A DNA stretch of 64,000 bases from an uncultured Lachnospiraceae bacterium. GTDB taxonomy: Bacteria > Bacillota > Clostridia > Lachnospirales > Lachnospiraceae. The notes beneath the pieces are model-generated. The model had not been told where the DNA came from and made no database searches. It saw only the letters and a program-made list of their open reading frames with translations. A program made the translations under genes and the position numbers. The stretch's first letter is position 1. Each line of letters starts with the position of its first letter. Where the stretch lies: NCBI GenBank assembly GCA_949472775.1, contig CASWVG010000008.1, forward strand, positions 20,900 to 84,899, given 5' to 3'. Shown piece after piece: positions 25,862 to 34,443 of the stretch.

Positions 25862-25910
25862 TCTGCTCTCCATTTCTGTATTTTTCTGCCGTTTCTCTAT
25901 ATCCGAAATT

Positions 25911-26399
25911 TTACTCGCCTCTTGTAAAGCGCTTTGCGCCGTCCTCTCCCTTGCGCCGCTCAGTACTGTAGCCGAACGTATCGCCATGATGTCTCGCTTT
26001 CCTTGCCATCTCTTCCAGATCCTTGTGATAGTTCATCTCACACTTCGTACAATATTTGCCGCTGCGTATCATCGCGCCACAGATCTCACATTTCAGGAAA
26101 ATAGCAGAATTCTGTGCTATCTCAAGCTTTCCCTCCTTGAGCATATCCCTTATTGATTTTTGTTCCACACCGGTAGCCTTTGCGGTCTCAGCCGCGTTGG
26201 CTCCCACATGTACCTCAACAAAGTTGCGCACCTTTCCATAATCATCATAATCAACAATCCCGCAATTCTCACACTGGTATTCCCCCAGCCCCTTATAGAC
26301 CATAACACCTCCACATTCGGAACAGTAGGTAGGTCTGTTGTATGTATTGATCTCACTAAACTCTTTCTTGAGCATCTCTATTCGCTCTTCCCTGCTCAT
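25911..26399 (-). CDS. Double zinc-ribbon protein, YvyF/TIGR03826-like
   Basis: A 162-residue soluble protein. It has an N-terminal zinc ribbon (C-x2-C at about 25-28, TYCSECGG, and C-x2-C, YQCENCGI), a small helix-turn-helix-like section (VGANAAETAKATGVEQKSIR, DMLKEGKLE), and a second ribbon (LKCEICGAMIRSGKYCTKCE). This order of ribbon, VxEATGVxxxxIxxxIKEGRL-like helix pair and ribbon resembles the flagellar operon protein YvyF (TIGR03826), but no flagellar genes are nearby. Its role is unknown; DNA or protein binding is plausible. It ends 49 bp before the chosen start of the SH3 gene. Confidence 0.65.
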   Translation of the reverse strand: MSREERIEMLKKEFSEINTYNRPTYCSECGGVMVYKGLGEYQCENCGIVDYDDYGKVRNFVEVHVGANAAETAKATGVEQKSIRDMLKEGKLEIAQNSAIFLKCEICGAMIRSGKYCTKCEMNYHKDLEEMARKARHHGDTFGYSTERRKGEDGAKRFTRGE

Positions 26400-26507
26400 A
26401 AAACTTCACTCCCCTCCGGGCCACATCTGCCACGTTCTCTCCGATGGTCTATGCCGTGGCATCCGAACCCCGACACTCTTTTCCTTCCGGCGTTCATCTA
26501 AAAGCGT

Positions 26508-27779
26508 TCAGGCCTCGTCAATCGCCTTGCCGATATCATGTCTCATATACTGGTGGTCAAAATGCACCCACTCCGTCGCCGCGTAGGCGTTCGCCCGCGC
26601 TTCCTTCAAAGTCGCTCCCTTTGCCGTGACGCCGAGCACTCTGCCGCCGTTTGTGACAATCTTGTCATCCTTCAGCGCCGTTCCCGCATGGAAACAGTAG
26701 TACCCGTCCTTCCCGTCAAAGTTATTAAGCCCTGTAATCTCAAAACCCTTCTCGTAGGAGACGGGATACCCTTCCGATGCCAGAATCACACATACCGCCG
26801 CATTGTCCTCAAAAGAGAGATCCATCTGGTCAAGCGTCCCGTCGATACACGCCTCCACCACATCGATCATATCGTTTTTCATCCGGGGCAGCACAACCTG
26901 GGCCTCCGGATCGCCGAAACGTGCATTATACTCCAGCACCTTCGGTCCGTCCTCCGTCAGCATCAGGCCGAAGAAGATGACCCCCTTGAAAGGTCTGCCC
27001 TCCGCCGCCATGGCGTCCACGGTCGCCTGATAAATGTGCTCACGGCAGAACGCGTCCACCTCTTCCGTATAGAAAGGACTGGGCGAAAATGTGCCCATAC
27101 CGCCTGTGTTCAGTCCCTGGTCACCATCCATCGCCCGCTTATGATCCTGCGCGGAGGACATAATCTTTATGGTCTTCCCGTCCACAAAGGAGAGCACGGA
27201 AACCTCCCGTCCCGTCATAAACTCTTCAACCACCATGCGGTTGCCCGCCGCGCCGAACTTTTTATCCTCCATGATGGTGCGCACGCCTTCCTTCGCCTCA
27301 TCAAGCGTCTCACAGATCAGCACGCCCTTGCCGAGCGCAAGACCGTCCGCCTTCAATACCACCGGCATTTTTGCTGTCTCCAGATAGGCAAGCGCTTTCT
27401 GCGGATCGTCAAAATTCTCGTAGGCCGCCGTGGGAATCTTATATTTTTTCATCAGATCCTTGGAGAACGCCTTGCTGCCCTCCAGAACCGCCGCATTTTT
27501 CCGTGGACCGAACACCCTGAGGCCCGCCGCCTCCATCTCGTCCACCAGACCGCCAACTAACGGGTCGTCCATGCCCACAATCGTCAGATCAATGGCTTTC
27601 TCTTTAGCAAAAGCCACAAGCTTGTCAAACTCCATGGCACCGATGGGCACGCATTCCGCAATCTGCCCGATTCCCGCGTTGCCGGGCGCGCAGTAAATCT
27701 TATCCGCCCTCGGACTCTTTGCCACAGCCGCCGCAATCGCGTGTTCCCGTCCTCCGCTGCCAACGATCAAAATTTTCAT
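26508..27779 (-). CDS. purD: Phosphoribosylamine-glycine ligase
   Basis: PurD joins phosphoribosylamine and glycine, using ATP, in the second step of purine synthesis. The 423-residue protein starts MKILIVGSGGREHAIAAAVA and carries the ATP-grasp signatures: GPRKNAAVLEGSKAFSKDLM, VLKADGLALGKGVLICETLD, and EYNARFGDPEAQVVLPRM, which holds the metal-binding residues. Length and motif order are normal. It is the last gene of the purE-M-N-D run on the minus strand, with two hairpins in the gap from purN. Confidence 0.97.
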   Translation of the reverse strand: MKILIVGSGGREHAIAAAVAKSPRADKIYCAPGNAGIGQIAECVPIGAMEFDKLVAFAKEKAIDLTIVGMDDPLVGGLVDEMEAAGLRVFGPRKNAAVLEGSKAFSKDLMKKYKIPTAAYENFDDPQKALAYLETAKMPVVLKADGLALGKGVLICETLDEAKEGVRTIMEDKKFGAAGNRMVVEEFMTGREVSVLSFVDGKTIKIMSSAQDHKRAMDGDQGLNTGGMGTFSPSPFYTEEVDAFCREHIYQATVDAMAAEGRPFKGVIFFGLMLTEDGPKVLEYNARFGDPEAQVVLPRMKNDMIDVVEACIDGTLDQMDLSFEDNAAVCVILASEGYPVSYEKGFEITGLNNFDGKDGYYCFHAGTALKDDKIVTNGGRVLGVTAKGATLKEARANAYAATEWVHFDHQYMRHDIGKAIDEA

Positions 27780-27810
27780 TAATTCCCTTTCCTTTCCTAA
27801 TCTTATATAC

Positions 27811-27904
27811 AGAGAATGCTGCTTTGCGGTATTCTCTCACGCGAAACTTAGAAGTTCCTGACATCGCATCCAATGGCGCGATGTCTTTAGAACTTCTTTT
27901 CGCG
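27811..27904. repeat. Two hairpins between purN and purD
   Basis: 27840-27904 is a long interrupted inverted repeat: CGCGAAA, AGAAGTTC and GACATCGC pair with GCGATGTC, GAACTTCT and TTTCGCG around a 9-nt loop. 27811-27837 is a second one (AGAGAATGCTGC/GCGGTATTCTCT, loop TTT). No U-run follows, so they are probably processing or stability elements that could set purD apart from purN. Confidence 0.75.
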
Positions 27905-27907
27905 TTG

Positions 27908-28534
27908 TTACTCTGTCACCGTCACCCGGCCGTCTTCCACTTTTACCTGGCCCGTCGCAATGAGGTTGATGCACCATGGCAGGAGCACCCACTCGGCCTC
28001 CTCCATGACTCTCCTCTGCAATGTTTCGGGCGTATCGTCCTCGTGCACCTTTACTGCCTTCTGTTTGATGATCGGACCGGTATCCATCCCCTCATCCACA
28101 AAATGTACCGTTGCACCTGTTATTTTTACACCGCGCTTAAGCGCTTCCTCGTGCACCCGCAGACCGTAATAACCTGTACCGCAGAAAGCGGGAATCAGGG
28201 AAGGATGCACATTGACTATCCGGTTTTTATACTTTTGTATCAGCTCCGCCGGCACCTTTACCATAAAGCCCGCCAGCACAATCAGATCCGGATTCGCCTC
28301 CTCCACGCAGCGGATTAATGCCGCCTCAAACTGCTGTCTGTCCCCGTAATCCTTCGGTGACACGCACACGCTCTCAATCCCCGCTGTCTTCGCTCTCTCA
28401 AGGGCGCGGGCATTGGGATTGTTGCTCACCACACGGACAATCTCCGTGTGAAAGATGGCTCCCTGCGCAATGCCGTCAATAATTGCCTGCAAGTTTGTGC
28501 CGCCTCCCGACACACATACCACTACTCTAAGCAT
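27908..28534 (-). CDS. purN: Phosphoribosylglycinamide formyltransferase
   Basis: PurN transfers a formyl group from 10-formyl-THF to GAR in purine synthesis. The 208-residue protein starts MLRVVVCVSGGGTNLQAIID at 28534, where GGAGGAG is well placed; an upstream in-frame ATG at 28600 is not supported. The catalytic Asn-x-His (VNVHPSLIPAF) and the conserved Asp (ATVHFVDEGMDTGPII) are present. It follows purM, with a short GTTCAGCC/GGCTGAAC element between the two genes. Confidence 0.96.
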   Translation of the reverse strand: MLRVVVCVSGGGTNLQAIIDGIAQGAIFHTEIVRVVSNNPNARALERAKTAGIESVCVSPKDYGDRQQFEAALIRCVEEANPDLIVLAGFMVKVPAELIQKYKNRIVNVHPSLIPAFCGTGYYGLRVHEEALKRGVKITGATVHFVDEGMDTGPIIKQKAVKVHEDDTPETLQRRVMEEAEWVLLPWCINLIATGQVKVEDGRVTVTE

Positions 28535-28576
28535 ACTGCTCCTCCAATCGCAACTCCCCATCCCCTTCTTATGACA

Positions 28577-28623
28577 GTTCAGCCCACACCCATTCGCCAA
28601 ACGCGCTCCCGGCCCGGCTGAAC
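28577..28623. repeat. Short GTTCAGCC / GGCTGAAC element between purM and purN
   Basis: GTTCAGCC (28577-28584) and GGCTGAAC (28616-28623) are perfect 8-bp inverted ends. The left end continues as CCACACCCATTCGC, very close to the left end of the larger elements at 18199 and 41297, so this looks like an internally deleted copy. Confidence 0.7.
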
Positions 28624-28626
28624 CAT

Positions 28627-29652
28627 TTATAAAAGCACTACCTCATGATCTCCCGACACGGCTTCCCCTACTGCCCATGCCTTCTCGCCTGCCGTTTGCA
28701 AAGCCGCGATGGTCTGATCCGCATCCGCGGCATCCACTGCCAGCACCATGCCGAGTCCCATGTTGTAGGTATTGTACATCATCTTCTCTTCCAGATTTCC
28801 TGTCTTCTGCAGGAGCGCAAAGACAGGCGGCTTCTCAAAACTGCCCTTCTCCACCCTTGCCCCGATGCCCTGCGGCAGCATTCTCGGAATATTCTCATAG
28901 AAGCCGCCGCCTGTAATATGGCTGCAGCCCTTGACGGTAACGCCCGCCTTTTTTACCTCCTGAAGCGCCTTCACATAAATTTTCGTGGGCGTAAGCAATG
29001 TCTCTCCCAGCGTCGCGCCAAGCTCCTCGTGATACACGCTGAGTGTCTCCTTGTTCACGTCGAACACCTTTCTGACGAGGGAAAATCCGTTGCTGTGCAC
29101 GCCGGAAGACGCAATGCCGACCAGCACGTCACCGGGTCTGATGTCCGCACCCGTGATCAGATCCTTCTCTTCGGCAACACCCACCGCAAAACCGGCAAGA
29201 TCATACTCATCCTCCGGCATCAGTCCCGGATGCTCCGCCGTCTCGCCGCCGACCAGAGCCGCGCCCGCCTGCCTGCAGCCCTCGGCAACGCCCTTCACGA
29301 TCGCAGCGATCTTCTCGGGATAATTTTTCCCGCATGCTATGTAATCTAAGAAAAACAGCGGTTCCGCACCCGCGCACACCACGTCGTTGACACACATGGC
29401 AACACAGTCAATTCCCACGGTGTCGTGCTGATCCAGCAGATAGGCAAGCTGTATCTTCGTGCCCACGCCGTCCGTGCCCGACAGAAGCACCGGCTTCTCC
29501 ATGCCCTTAATCTTCTCAAGGGAAAAAGCGCCGGAAAATCCGCCGATCCCGCCTAATACCTCGGGCCGCATCGTCCCCTTCACATACTGCTTCATCAGTT
29601 CCACTGAACGGTAGCCCGCCTCGATATCCACACCCGCTGTCTTATAGTCCAT
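28627..29652 (-). CDS. purM: Phosphoribosylformylglycinamidine cyclo-ligase
   Basis: PurM closes the imidazole ring to give AIR, using ATP. The 341-residue protein has the usual AIRS layout: MDYKTAGVDIEAGYRSVELM, the SGTDGVGTKIQLA and DCVAMCVNDVVCAGAEPLFF motifs that bind ATP and metal, LVGGETAEHPG, and SGVHSNGFSLVR in the second half. Length is normal. AAGGAGG precedes the ATG. It lies 22 bp after purE and upstream of purN, so the genes read as one operon. Confidence 0.97.
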   Translation of the reverse strand: MDYKTAGVDIEAGYRSVELMKQYVKGTMRPEVLGGIGGFSGAFSLEKIKGMEKPVLLSGTDGVGTKIQLAYLLDQHDTVGIDCVAMCVNDVVCAGAEPLFFLDYIACGKNYPEKIAAIVKGVAEGCRQAGAALVGGETAEHPGLMPEDEYDLAGFAVGVAEEKDLITGADIRPGDVLVGIASSGVHSNGFSLVRKVFDVNKETLSVYHEELGATLGETLLTPTKIYVKALQEVKKAGVTVKGCSHITGGGFYENIPRMLPQGIGARVEKGSFEKPPVFALLQKTGNLEEKMMYNTYNMGLGMVLAVDAADADQTIAALQTAGEKAWAVGEAVSGDHEVVLL

Positions 29653-29674
29653 CTTTTCCTCCTTAATGCCTGCC

Positions 29675-30184
29675 CTATGCCTTCAGATACGTTTTATACC
29701 CAACTTCCTTCAACTTCGCGTCCTTCTCCTGCACGCTCTCCTTCAGACTCTCCGAATACTTCTTTAACCGCTCTAAAAGCGCCCCGTCCGAGACCGCCAG
29801 AATCTTCGCCGCCAGAATCCCGGCGTTCTGCCCGCCGTTTATCGCAACCGTAGCCACCGGAATGCCGGAGGGCATCTGTACAATAGAATAGAGGGAGTCC
29901 ACCCCGCCCAGATCGGAAGTTTTCATGGGCACGCCGATGACAGGCATGGGGAAAATCGCCGCGCACATGCCCGGCAGGTGAGCCGCCTTCCCGGCTCCCG
30001 CGATAATCACCTTAAAGCCCTTCGACTCCGCACTCTTCGCATACTCGAAAAACACGTCCGGCTCCCTGTGGGCGGAAATAATCGTCATCTCATAGGAAAC
30101 GCCAAGTTCCTCCAAAAGTTCCGCCGCTTTCGCCATAACGGGCATATCCGAATCGCTGCCCATCACGATACCTACCTGTGCCAT
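29675..30184 (-). CDS. purE: 5-(Carboxyamino)imidazole ribonucleotide mutase
   Basis: PurE converts N5-CAIR to CAIR. The 169-residue product starts MAQVGIVMGSDSDMPVM and has the mutase signatures GSDSD, ISAHREPD and GAGKAAHLPGM. The ATG at 30184 is 9 nt after GAGGAGG; an in-frame TTG two codons earlier (30190) would leave only 3 nt. The C-terminal tail beyond the core is somewhat longer and charged (YSESLKESVQEKDAKLKEV). It is the first gene of the purE-purM-purN-purD run. No purine riboswitch was seen in its 5' region. Confidence 0.96.
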   Translation of the reverse strand: MAQVGIVMGSDSDMPVMAKAAELLEELGVSYEMTIISAHREPDVFFEYAKSAESKGFKVIIAGAGKAAHLPGMCAAIFPMPVIGVPMKTSDLGGVDSLYSIVQMPSGIPVATVAINGGQNAGILAAKILAVSDGALLERLKKYSESLKESVQEKDAKLKEVGYKTYLKA

Positions 30185-30241
30185 CCGCAATTACCTCCTC
30201 AACCACAACATCTTGTATCAAAACAAAGTTTCTTACTCTAC

Positions 30242-30270
30242 AGTGTACTAGATTTCCCCCGATTGCGCAA
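30242..30270 (-). promoter_or_regulatory. Possible pur operon promoter
   Basis: On the minus strand TTGCGC (30265-30270) and TACACT (30242-30247) are 17 bp apart, about 58 bp before purE. The match to consensus is moderate. Confidence 0.4.
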
Positions 30271-30332
30271 CCCATTTTCTCACCAGTGAAGGCAGAGCAC
30301 CGTTCTGCTTCCCGAAGTTCGCGCCATTTCCA

Positions 30333-32396
30333 TCAGCTCAGCGCCTTATTCAGCTCCTCGCATCCCGGCAGCAAAAATTGACCGTTCTGGATAATCACAT
30401 ACTTTTCTCCCGATTCGGTCAACACCGAAAGCTCCCCAAGCTCGTCATAGGGGATCGTAATGTCTGTGTGGCACTGGAAATATGCCTTGCTGACATCCGT
30501 GTCACGTAAAACTGACACCTCATTCTCTTTCGCCACGATCTCCTTGCCGTCAGGATTAAAGCTCTTTACCTCCTCCTCGTGGGAATAACAGGTGTCCCCC
30601 AGCGCAAAGTGCGGTCCGGTCTTCTCCGCAATCAGAATCGGCAGTTTATTTTCAATCCCGTATTTTCTGGCGACGGCGAAAGCTGTCGTGTTTGTACCGA
30701 TGGCGAACTCTCCAAGCGGGAGTTTTTCATGGTGATGGAACACGTTGTCCCTGATATACTTGCGGTTATCCTCCTCACCCGCGAAGTTGCCGCAGCCATA
30801 GTCCGTCACGAAACCGTCTTTAAAATGAAGCCGCAGATCCCGGTACTCCAGCTCATGCAAAAACACCCGCGGCACATGCAGCAATCCTTCCGTACCTGCC
30901 AGCCTCGGCGAAGTAAACACCTCTCCCACAGGGATATTGACATCCGCCACACAGTTTTCAAAATTGGTCTGGGTCTGGGGATCATCCAGCTTGTGAAGCT
31001 GTACCTTTATGTCCGTCTCATTCCCGTTCTTTCCTTTGACCAGTACGGTCGATCCCTTGTCCAGCACATCTATGATCTTCTGCTGGATATCCCGGTAAAG
31101 CATGTAATCCAACGTATTGATGCGCACCACGTCATCAAAAATTTCCTCATACTGCTCCCCGATTTCCGGCACGGGAAAGGCAATGATCGTAAAGCTGTGC
31201 TCCTCCCCCTTAATATACTCGTTCTGGATATCGGCAATCTTTCCCGCATTGGCTACAGAAAGCTTCTGCTGTTTTTCACTCAGACGGCATGCCGTCTCCT
31301 TGTTTTCCGGCACAAAGGGGATCTCCCCGAAGCTCTCCACCACCGCAGGTCCGCCGTAAAGGGCCGCCAGCTCCTTCTGCCGTTCGAAGACATTGCGCAC
31401 GGCTTCTACTCTTCTCTCCGCCAGCGCCCCGTCCAGAAAGAGCGCCATATCCTCCTTGTGGTCATAGTCGTACTGTTTATTGGGGTTCGCACCGCAATAA
31501 CCGTTTTTGTTCACACTCCTGCCCTGAAAGATATTTGTTCCCGCCCGGCAGAAAGTCGACTGTAGACCGATTTGGTCAAAATTCTGCACCGCCTGTCTGA
31601 TAACCCGCTCAAATCCGAGGAAATAGCGGATTGTCACCGTTTCTTTGATGGAGATGTCCTTGTTGGTCACCTCAAACCCGATGCGGTAGCCCTCCGTGTA
31701 AGTATCCGCCATCAGCTTTATTTTTTCCGGGGACATCCCGTTCAGATGCGCTGCCGTCTTCCGTTCGTTCTCCGTGACATACTCCCCGAAATAATAGAGG
31801 TAGCGCAGATCCGACAGATCGCTCTCCATAATGATACGGCGGGCAAAATCCCGGTCCGCGTCCAGAAGCGTCATGCTCTTTTCCTCAAACTCCGCCTCGT
31901 AGTAATCGCTCACATACCAGTAAAGACACTCCCGCAGTTCCTCTGCGTCCGGTTCCCTCTGTTCTTCTTCCGCACAGACAAAAAGCTGGTAGACTTCCAG
32001 AAGAAGCTCTGCCCTGACTGTCATGGACGCGCGGTTCTGCTCATATGCCGCCGGAATCATGGCACGCAGTTCCGTGTATAAAAAGGACAGACATTGTCCG
32101 ATTGACTTACCAAGTCGATCTGTTGCATAGTCTGGATTTGCATAGCTTTCCCCGTAATTCTCCGGCAGAATATCCGCATAGAGCGCGTGATTGTGCTCTT
32201 TCAGCTCCTCCAGCCCCATCCGTCTGAGCGTTCCGTCCTCCACCAGCTCATATGTCCGATCCATCTGCAAAACAAAGTCAGCCATCTGCTTAAAATAATC
32301 CCGGTAAGTTTCCCCGCAGATTGACTCACCCGGTATTTCCCTGATCCGCGCCAGAGCAAGCCCATAGCGCTCCGCAATCAACTCTTCCTGTTTCAT
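30333..32396 (-). CDS. Aminopeptidase, M29-like, extended N-terminus
   Basis: A 687-residue cytoplasmic metallo-aminopeptidase candidate. The C-terminal half carries the M29 (AmpS/PepS) landmarks: a GTNIFQG-like entry, VLVKGKNGNETDI, NCVADVNIPVGEVFTSPRLA, GEFAIGTNTTAF, and EKTGPHFALGDTCYSH, where Glu and His ligands of the two metals are expected. Ordinary M29 enzymes have about 400 residues; the first 270 here form an additional helical domain (EELIAERYGLALARIREIPG), a fusion seen in some clostridia. It should trim N-terminal residues of peptides. GGAGG precedes the ATG at 32396; an earlier in-frame start is not better. It lies upstream of purE on the same strand, 143 bp away. Confidence 0.8.
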   Translation of the reverse strand: MKQEELIAERYGLALARIREIPGESICGETYRDYFKQMADFVLQMDRTYELVEDGTLRRMGLEELKEHNHALYADILPENYGESYANPDYATDRLGKSIGQCLSFLYTELRAMIPAAYEQNRASMTVRAELLLEVYQLFVCAEEEQREPDAEELRECLYWYVSDYYEAEFEEKSMTLLDADRDFARRIIMESDLSDLRYLYYFGEYVTENERKTAAHLNGMSPEKIKLMADTYTEGYRIGFEVTNKDISIKETVTIRYFLGFERVIRQAVQNFDQIGLQSTFCRAGTNIFQGRSVNKNGYCGANPNKQYDYDHKEDMALFLDGALAERRVEAVRNVFERQKELAALYGGPAVVESFGEIPFVPENKETACRLSEKQQKLSVANAGKIADIQNEYIKGEEHSFTIIAFPVPEIGEQYEEIFDDVVRINTLDYMLYRDIQQKIIDVLDKGSTVLVKGKNGNETDIKVQLHKLDDPQTQTNFENCVADVNIPVGEVFTSPRLAGTEGLLHVPRVFLHELEYRDLRLHFKDGFVTDYGCGNFAGEEDNRKYIRDNVFHHHEKLPLGEFAIGTNTTAFAVARKYGIENKLPILIAEKTGPHFALGDTCYSHEEEVKSFNPDGKEIVAKENEVSVLRDTDVSKAYFQCHTDITIPYDELGELSVLTESGEKYVIIQNGQFLLPGCEELNKALS

Positions 32397-32516
32397 AGTT
32401 ACCTCCATTCCGACTCATCCTATAACGACAGCAACACAAAGATGAAAAATGACACAGACAGGTCCGTCAGCCCTCATGGCATACTTGCGAACCATCCCGA
32501 TCCATTTCAGACTTCG

Positions 32517-32834
32517 TCACGCGTAAGCCCCCGCATACAAAATCACGCTGAGCGCCGCCAGTACCAGTACATTTAATACGATACCCAGATAACTGAAAAA
32601 ATAAAACTTATCCCGCTCCGATTTAGACATGACTCCCAGCACAATACCCACAAACGCAAAGATCATAGTCAGAAAGGCCACCGCGCCATACTGCAGCGGA
32701 ACCTCTCCCGCCCTCGCATAACTATTTATAATAATGTAAACCAACGATGCCAGAGAAATCACGCCCAGGATCGTGGCCATAATCCCTTTTTGCGTATGCT
32801 CCTTATTGGTAAACATGAAATTATTCTTTTTCAC
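32517..32834 (-). CDS. Small membrane protein, 105 aa
   Basis: Function unknown. Three hydrophobic segments are visible: GIMATILGVISLASLVYIII, AVAFLTMIFAFVGIVLGVM, and YLGIVLNVLVLAALSVILYA. A short basic N-terminus (MKKNNFMFTNKEHTQKG) suggests that it faces the cytoplasm. This three-helix layout is common in small uncharacterised Lachnospiraceae membrane proteins (I believe DUF6142). The first codon is GTG, with GGAGG about 12 nt upstream; an ATG six codons later (32816) is possible. Confidence 0.7.
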   Translation of the reverse strand: MKKNNFMFTNKEHTQKGIMATILGVISLASLVYIIINSYARAGEVPLQYGAVAFLTMIFAFVGIVLGVMSKSERDKFYFFSYLGIVLNVLVLAALSVILYAGAYA

Positions 32835-32984
32835 CCTGTGTCCGTCCTCCCCGCGCCATCATACACCCACAACTATACCCGAAACGCTTCGCATCTCCCG
32901 TCCGCAGTCTCCACTTCCACTTCGTACCCACACATTGATAAAGAGGGTATCCTCGTCTTCGCCGAAAACACCCTCCCGTTTCTT

Positions 32985-33137
32985 TTAAAATAAGATCTTG
33001 TTTCTTCCCGCCAGAAGCTTCGCTCCGCTTATGAGTAAAAGCACGCCTCCAGCTATGCCTACCACCATAATTAACACGCCGAACGCGAGATTCAAGGCAC
33101 CCGCTCCGCCCATGATCTTATAGGATCTTTCTTCCAT
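32985..33137 (-). CDS. Small membrane protein, 50 aa
   Basis: A short gene starting at 33137 with AAAGGAG at a good distance. It encodes MEERSYKIMGGAGALNLAFG followed by VLIMVVGIAGGVLLLISGAK and a basic end (LLAGRNKILF). Nearly the whole peptide is one or two glycine-rich membrane helices. It lies between pyrE and the 105-aa membrane protein on the same strand and may share its transcript with them. Two hairpins and a GTTTACATAA palindrome separate it from pyrE. No function is known. Confidence 0.6.
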   Translation of the reverse strand: MEERSYKIMGGAGALNLAFGVLIMVVGIAGGVLLLISGAKLLAGRNKILF

Positions 33138-33161
33138 ATTCTTTCACCGCTCCTTTCACAA

Positions 33162-33227
33162 ATTGTCGACCGACCGCGACAATCCGGAGAATGCTTCGCC
33201 TTCTCCCCCAATAGTTTACATAACTAT
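33162..33227. repeat. Three palindromes between pyrE and the 50-aa gene
   Basis: ATTGTCG/CGACAAT (33162-33183), GGAGAA/TTCTCC with a GCTTCGCC-type loop (33186-33206), and ATAGTT-tacat-AACTAT (33211-33227). The last contains GTTTACATAA and overlaps the pyrE stop codon. Confidence 0.7.
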
Positions 33228-33901
33228 TTTGCCCCGTAAGTTTCATAATAAGCGTCAATCCGCCCCTTTATTTCATCATCAATATAGACAGTGCCGTCGA
33301 TGGGCTTGTTGTAAAGACACGCCACGACCTCCTCCATGGAAACGATCGCCCCTGTCTCGAATCCGTACTTTTCCTTGATCTCATCCAAGGCACTCTTATC
33401 AGTTGCAAGCCCCTTTTCCATCCGGTTCAGGGACACCATCAGTCCCTTGACCGAAACATCCGCCTGCGCCTTGATGATGGGGAATGTCTCCTCAATGGAT
33501 TTCCCGGAAGTCGTCACATCCTCTATGACGACCACCCTGTCGCCGTCTTTCAGTTTGGAGCCGAGCAGAATCCCGGTGTCGCCGTGATCCTTCACCTCTT
33601 TCCTGTTGGAGCAGTAACGGATCTCCTTTCCGTAAAGCTCGCTGATCGCCATGGTCGTCGCCACCGTGAGGGGAATGCCCTTGTAGGCGGGACCAAACAG
33701 CACATCGAAATCCAGTCCATACTTGTCATGAATCGCTTTCGCGTAATATTCTCCGAGTTTCCTAAGCTGCGCGCCTGTCACATAAGCGCCCGCATTCATA
33801 AAAAACGGAGACTTTCTGCCGCTCTTTAATGTAAAATCCCCAAACTGCAATACCCGGCTCTCTATCATAAAGCCGATAAATTCCTGCTTGTACTGTTCCA
33901 T
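33224..33901 (-). CDS. pyrE: Orotate phosphoribosyltransferase
   Basis: PyrE joins orotate and PRPP to give OMP in pyrimidine synthesis. From 33901 the protein has 225 residues: MEQYKQEFIGFMIESRVLQF, the TLKSGRKSPFFMNAG substrate loop, FDVLFGPAYKGIPLTVATTM, the flexible loop YCSNRKEVKDHGD, and the PRPP-binding VVVIEDVTTSGKS. The open frame continues 45 codons upstream, but that part is not conserved and GAGGAT lies just before the chosen ATG. It stands apart from other pyr genes. An 11-bp hairpin lies 140 bp upstream, but no clear PyrR or UTP-attenuation structure could be drawn. Confidence 0.95.
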   Translation of the reverse strand: MEQYKQEFIGFMIESRVLQFGDFTLKSGRKSPFFMNAGAYVTGAQLRKLGEYYAKAIHDKYGLDFDVLFGPAYKGIPLTVATTMAISELYGKEIRYCSNRKEVKDHGDTGILLGSKLKDGDRVVVIEDVTTSGKSIEETFPIIKAQADVSVKGLMVSLNRMEKGLATDKSALDEIKEKYGFETGAIVSMEEVVACLYNKPIDGTVYIDDEIKGRIDAYYETYGAK

Positions 33902-34218
33902 TGTTTTATCCTCATCTTCCTCTGCTGACACTTGCCTTATGTTTGATATCTGAAAATATCTCTTACACAACCCACTGTACCATATCTCGAAGCTGTTTTC
34001 AATGCGCAATTCGCTGCCGGGGATTCTGTCTGGCAACAGTTCAGCCTACCTTGAACCGGCCAGGTACAAGGTAGGCTTATTGTTTATTTTCGCTTGTTAT
34101 TCCTATCTATGCAGGCAGGCAATGCGACTAAAAACGTACCACCTAAAAATAGCAGGCTTGGAATTTCATAAGTACCCACCGCATCACCCCCCCCTCTCTT
34201 GCATAAAATCACAAATAG
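33902..34218. other. Gene-free region upstream of pyrE
   Basis: This stretch of 317 bases holds no convincing gene. It contains a perfect 11-bp inverted repeat, AGCCTACCTTG/CAAGGTAGGCT (34043-34077), followed on the plus strand by TTATTGTTTATTTT, and a run of eight C at about 34187-34194. The hairpin would be a terminator on the plus strand, but no plus-strand gene ends there, so it may be an attenuator-like or orphan element. Confidence 0.5.
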
Positions 34219-34443
34219 CTAAGTGTATCCATGCCATAAACCCGGTTTACCTGTTCCTGTAATGATTACAGTGGCTTTTCCCTTATCTACATTGTCTGCA
34301 TATGTCACGATCATGTCTGCATCCACAGGTTTCCCGTTGACCAGCACCCTGATCTCGCGATCTGTAATCTTTTTTCCTGTATACTCTGTAGATTTCGTTG
34401 CTGCTTCCGTCACAGTACTCATAAAGGAGATCTTTAACCTCAC
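34219..34443 (-). pseudogene. Fragment of an Ig-like surface-protein repeat
   Basis: The frame starting within the end of sigF encodes STEYTGKKITDREIRVLVNG, then KPVDADMIVTYADNVDKGKA and TVIITGTGKPG. This matches the pattern of a bacterial Ig-like repeat of clostridial cell-surface proteins (YTGKxIxPxVxVxxxGKxLxxGxDYxVxYxNNxxxGTAxVxITGxGxYxG). Only about one repeat is present, with no signal peptide and no wall anchor, so it is read as a remnant of a large surface protein gene. Possible starts are the ATG that overlaps the sigF stop (34443) or an ATG seven codons later. Translation by coupling to sigF cannot be excluded. Confidence 0.55.

Noticed and set aside
34043..34077. PyrR-type attenuator of pyrE
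   Set aside because: A single hairpin is present, with T-rich sequence on the wrong strand for pyrE; no anti-antiterminator or PyrR-binding loop could be drawn.
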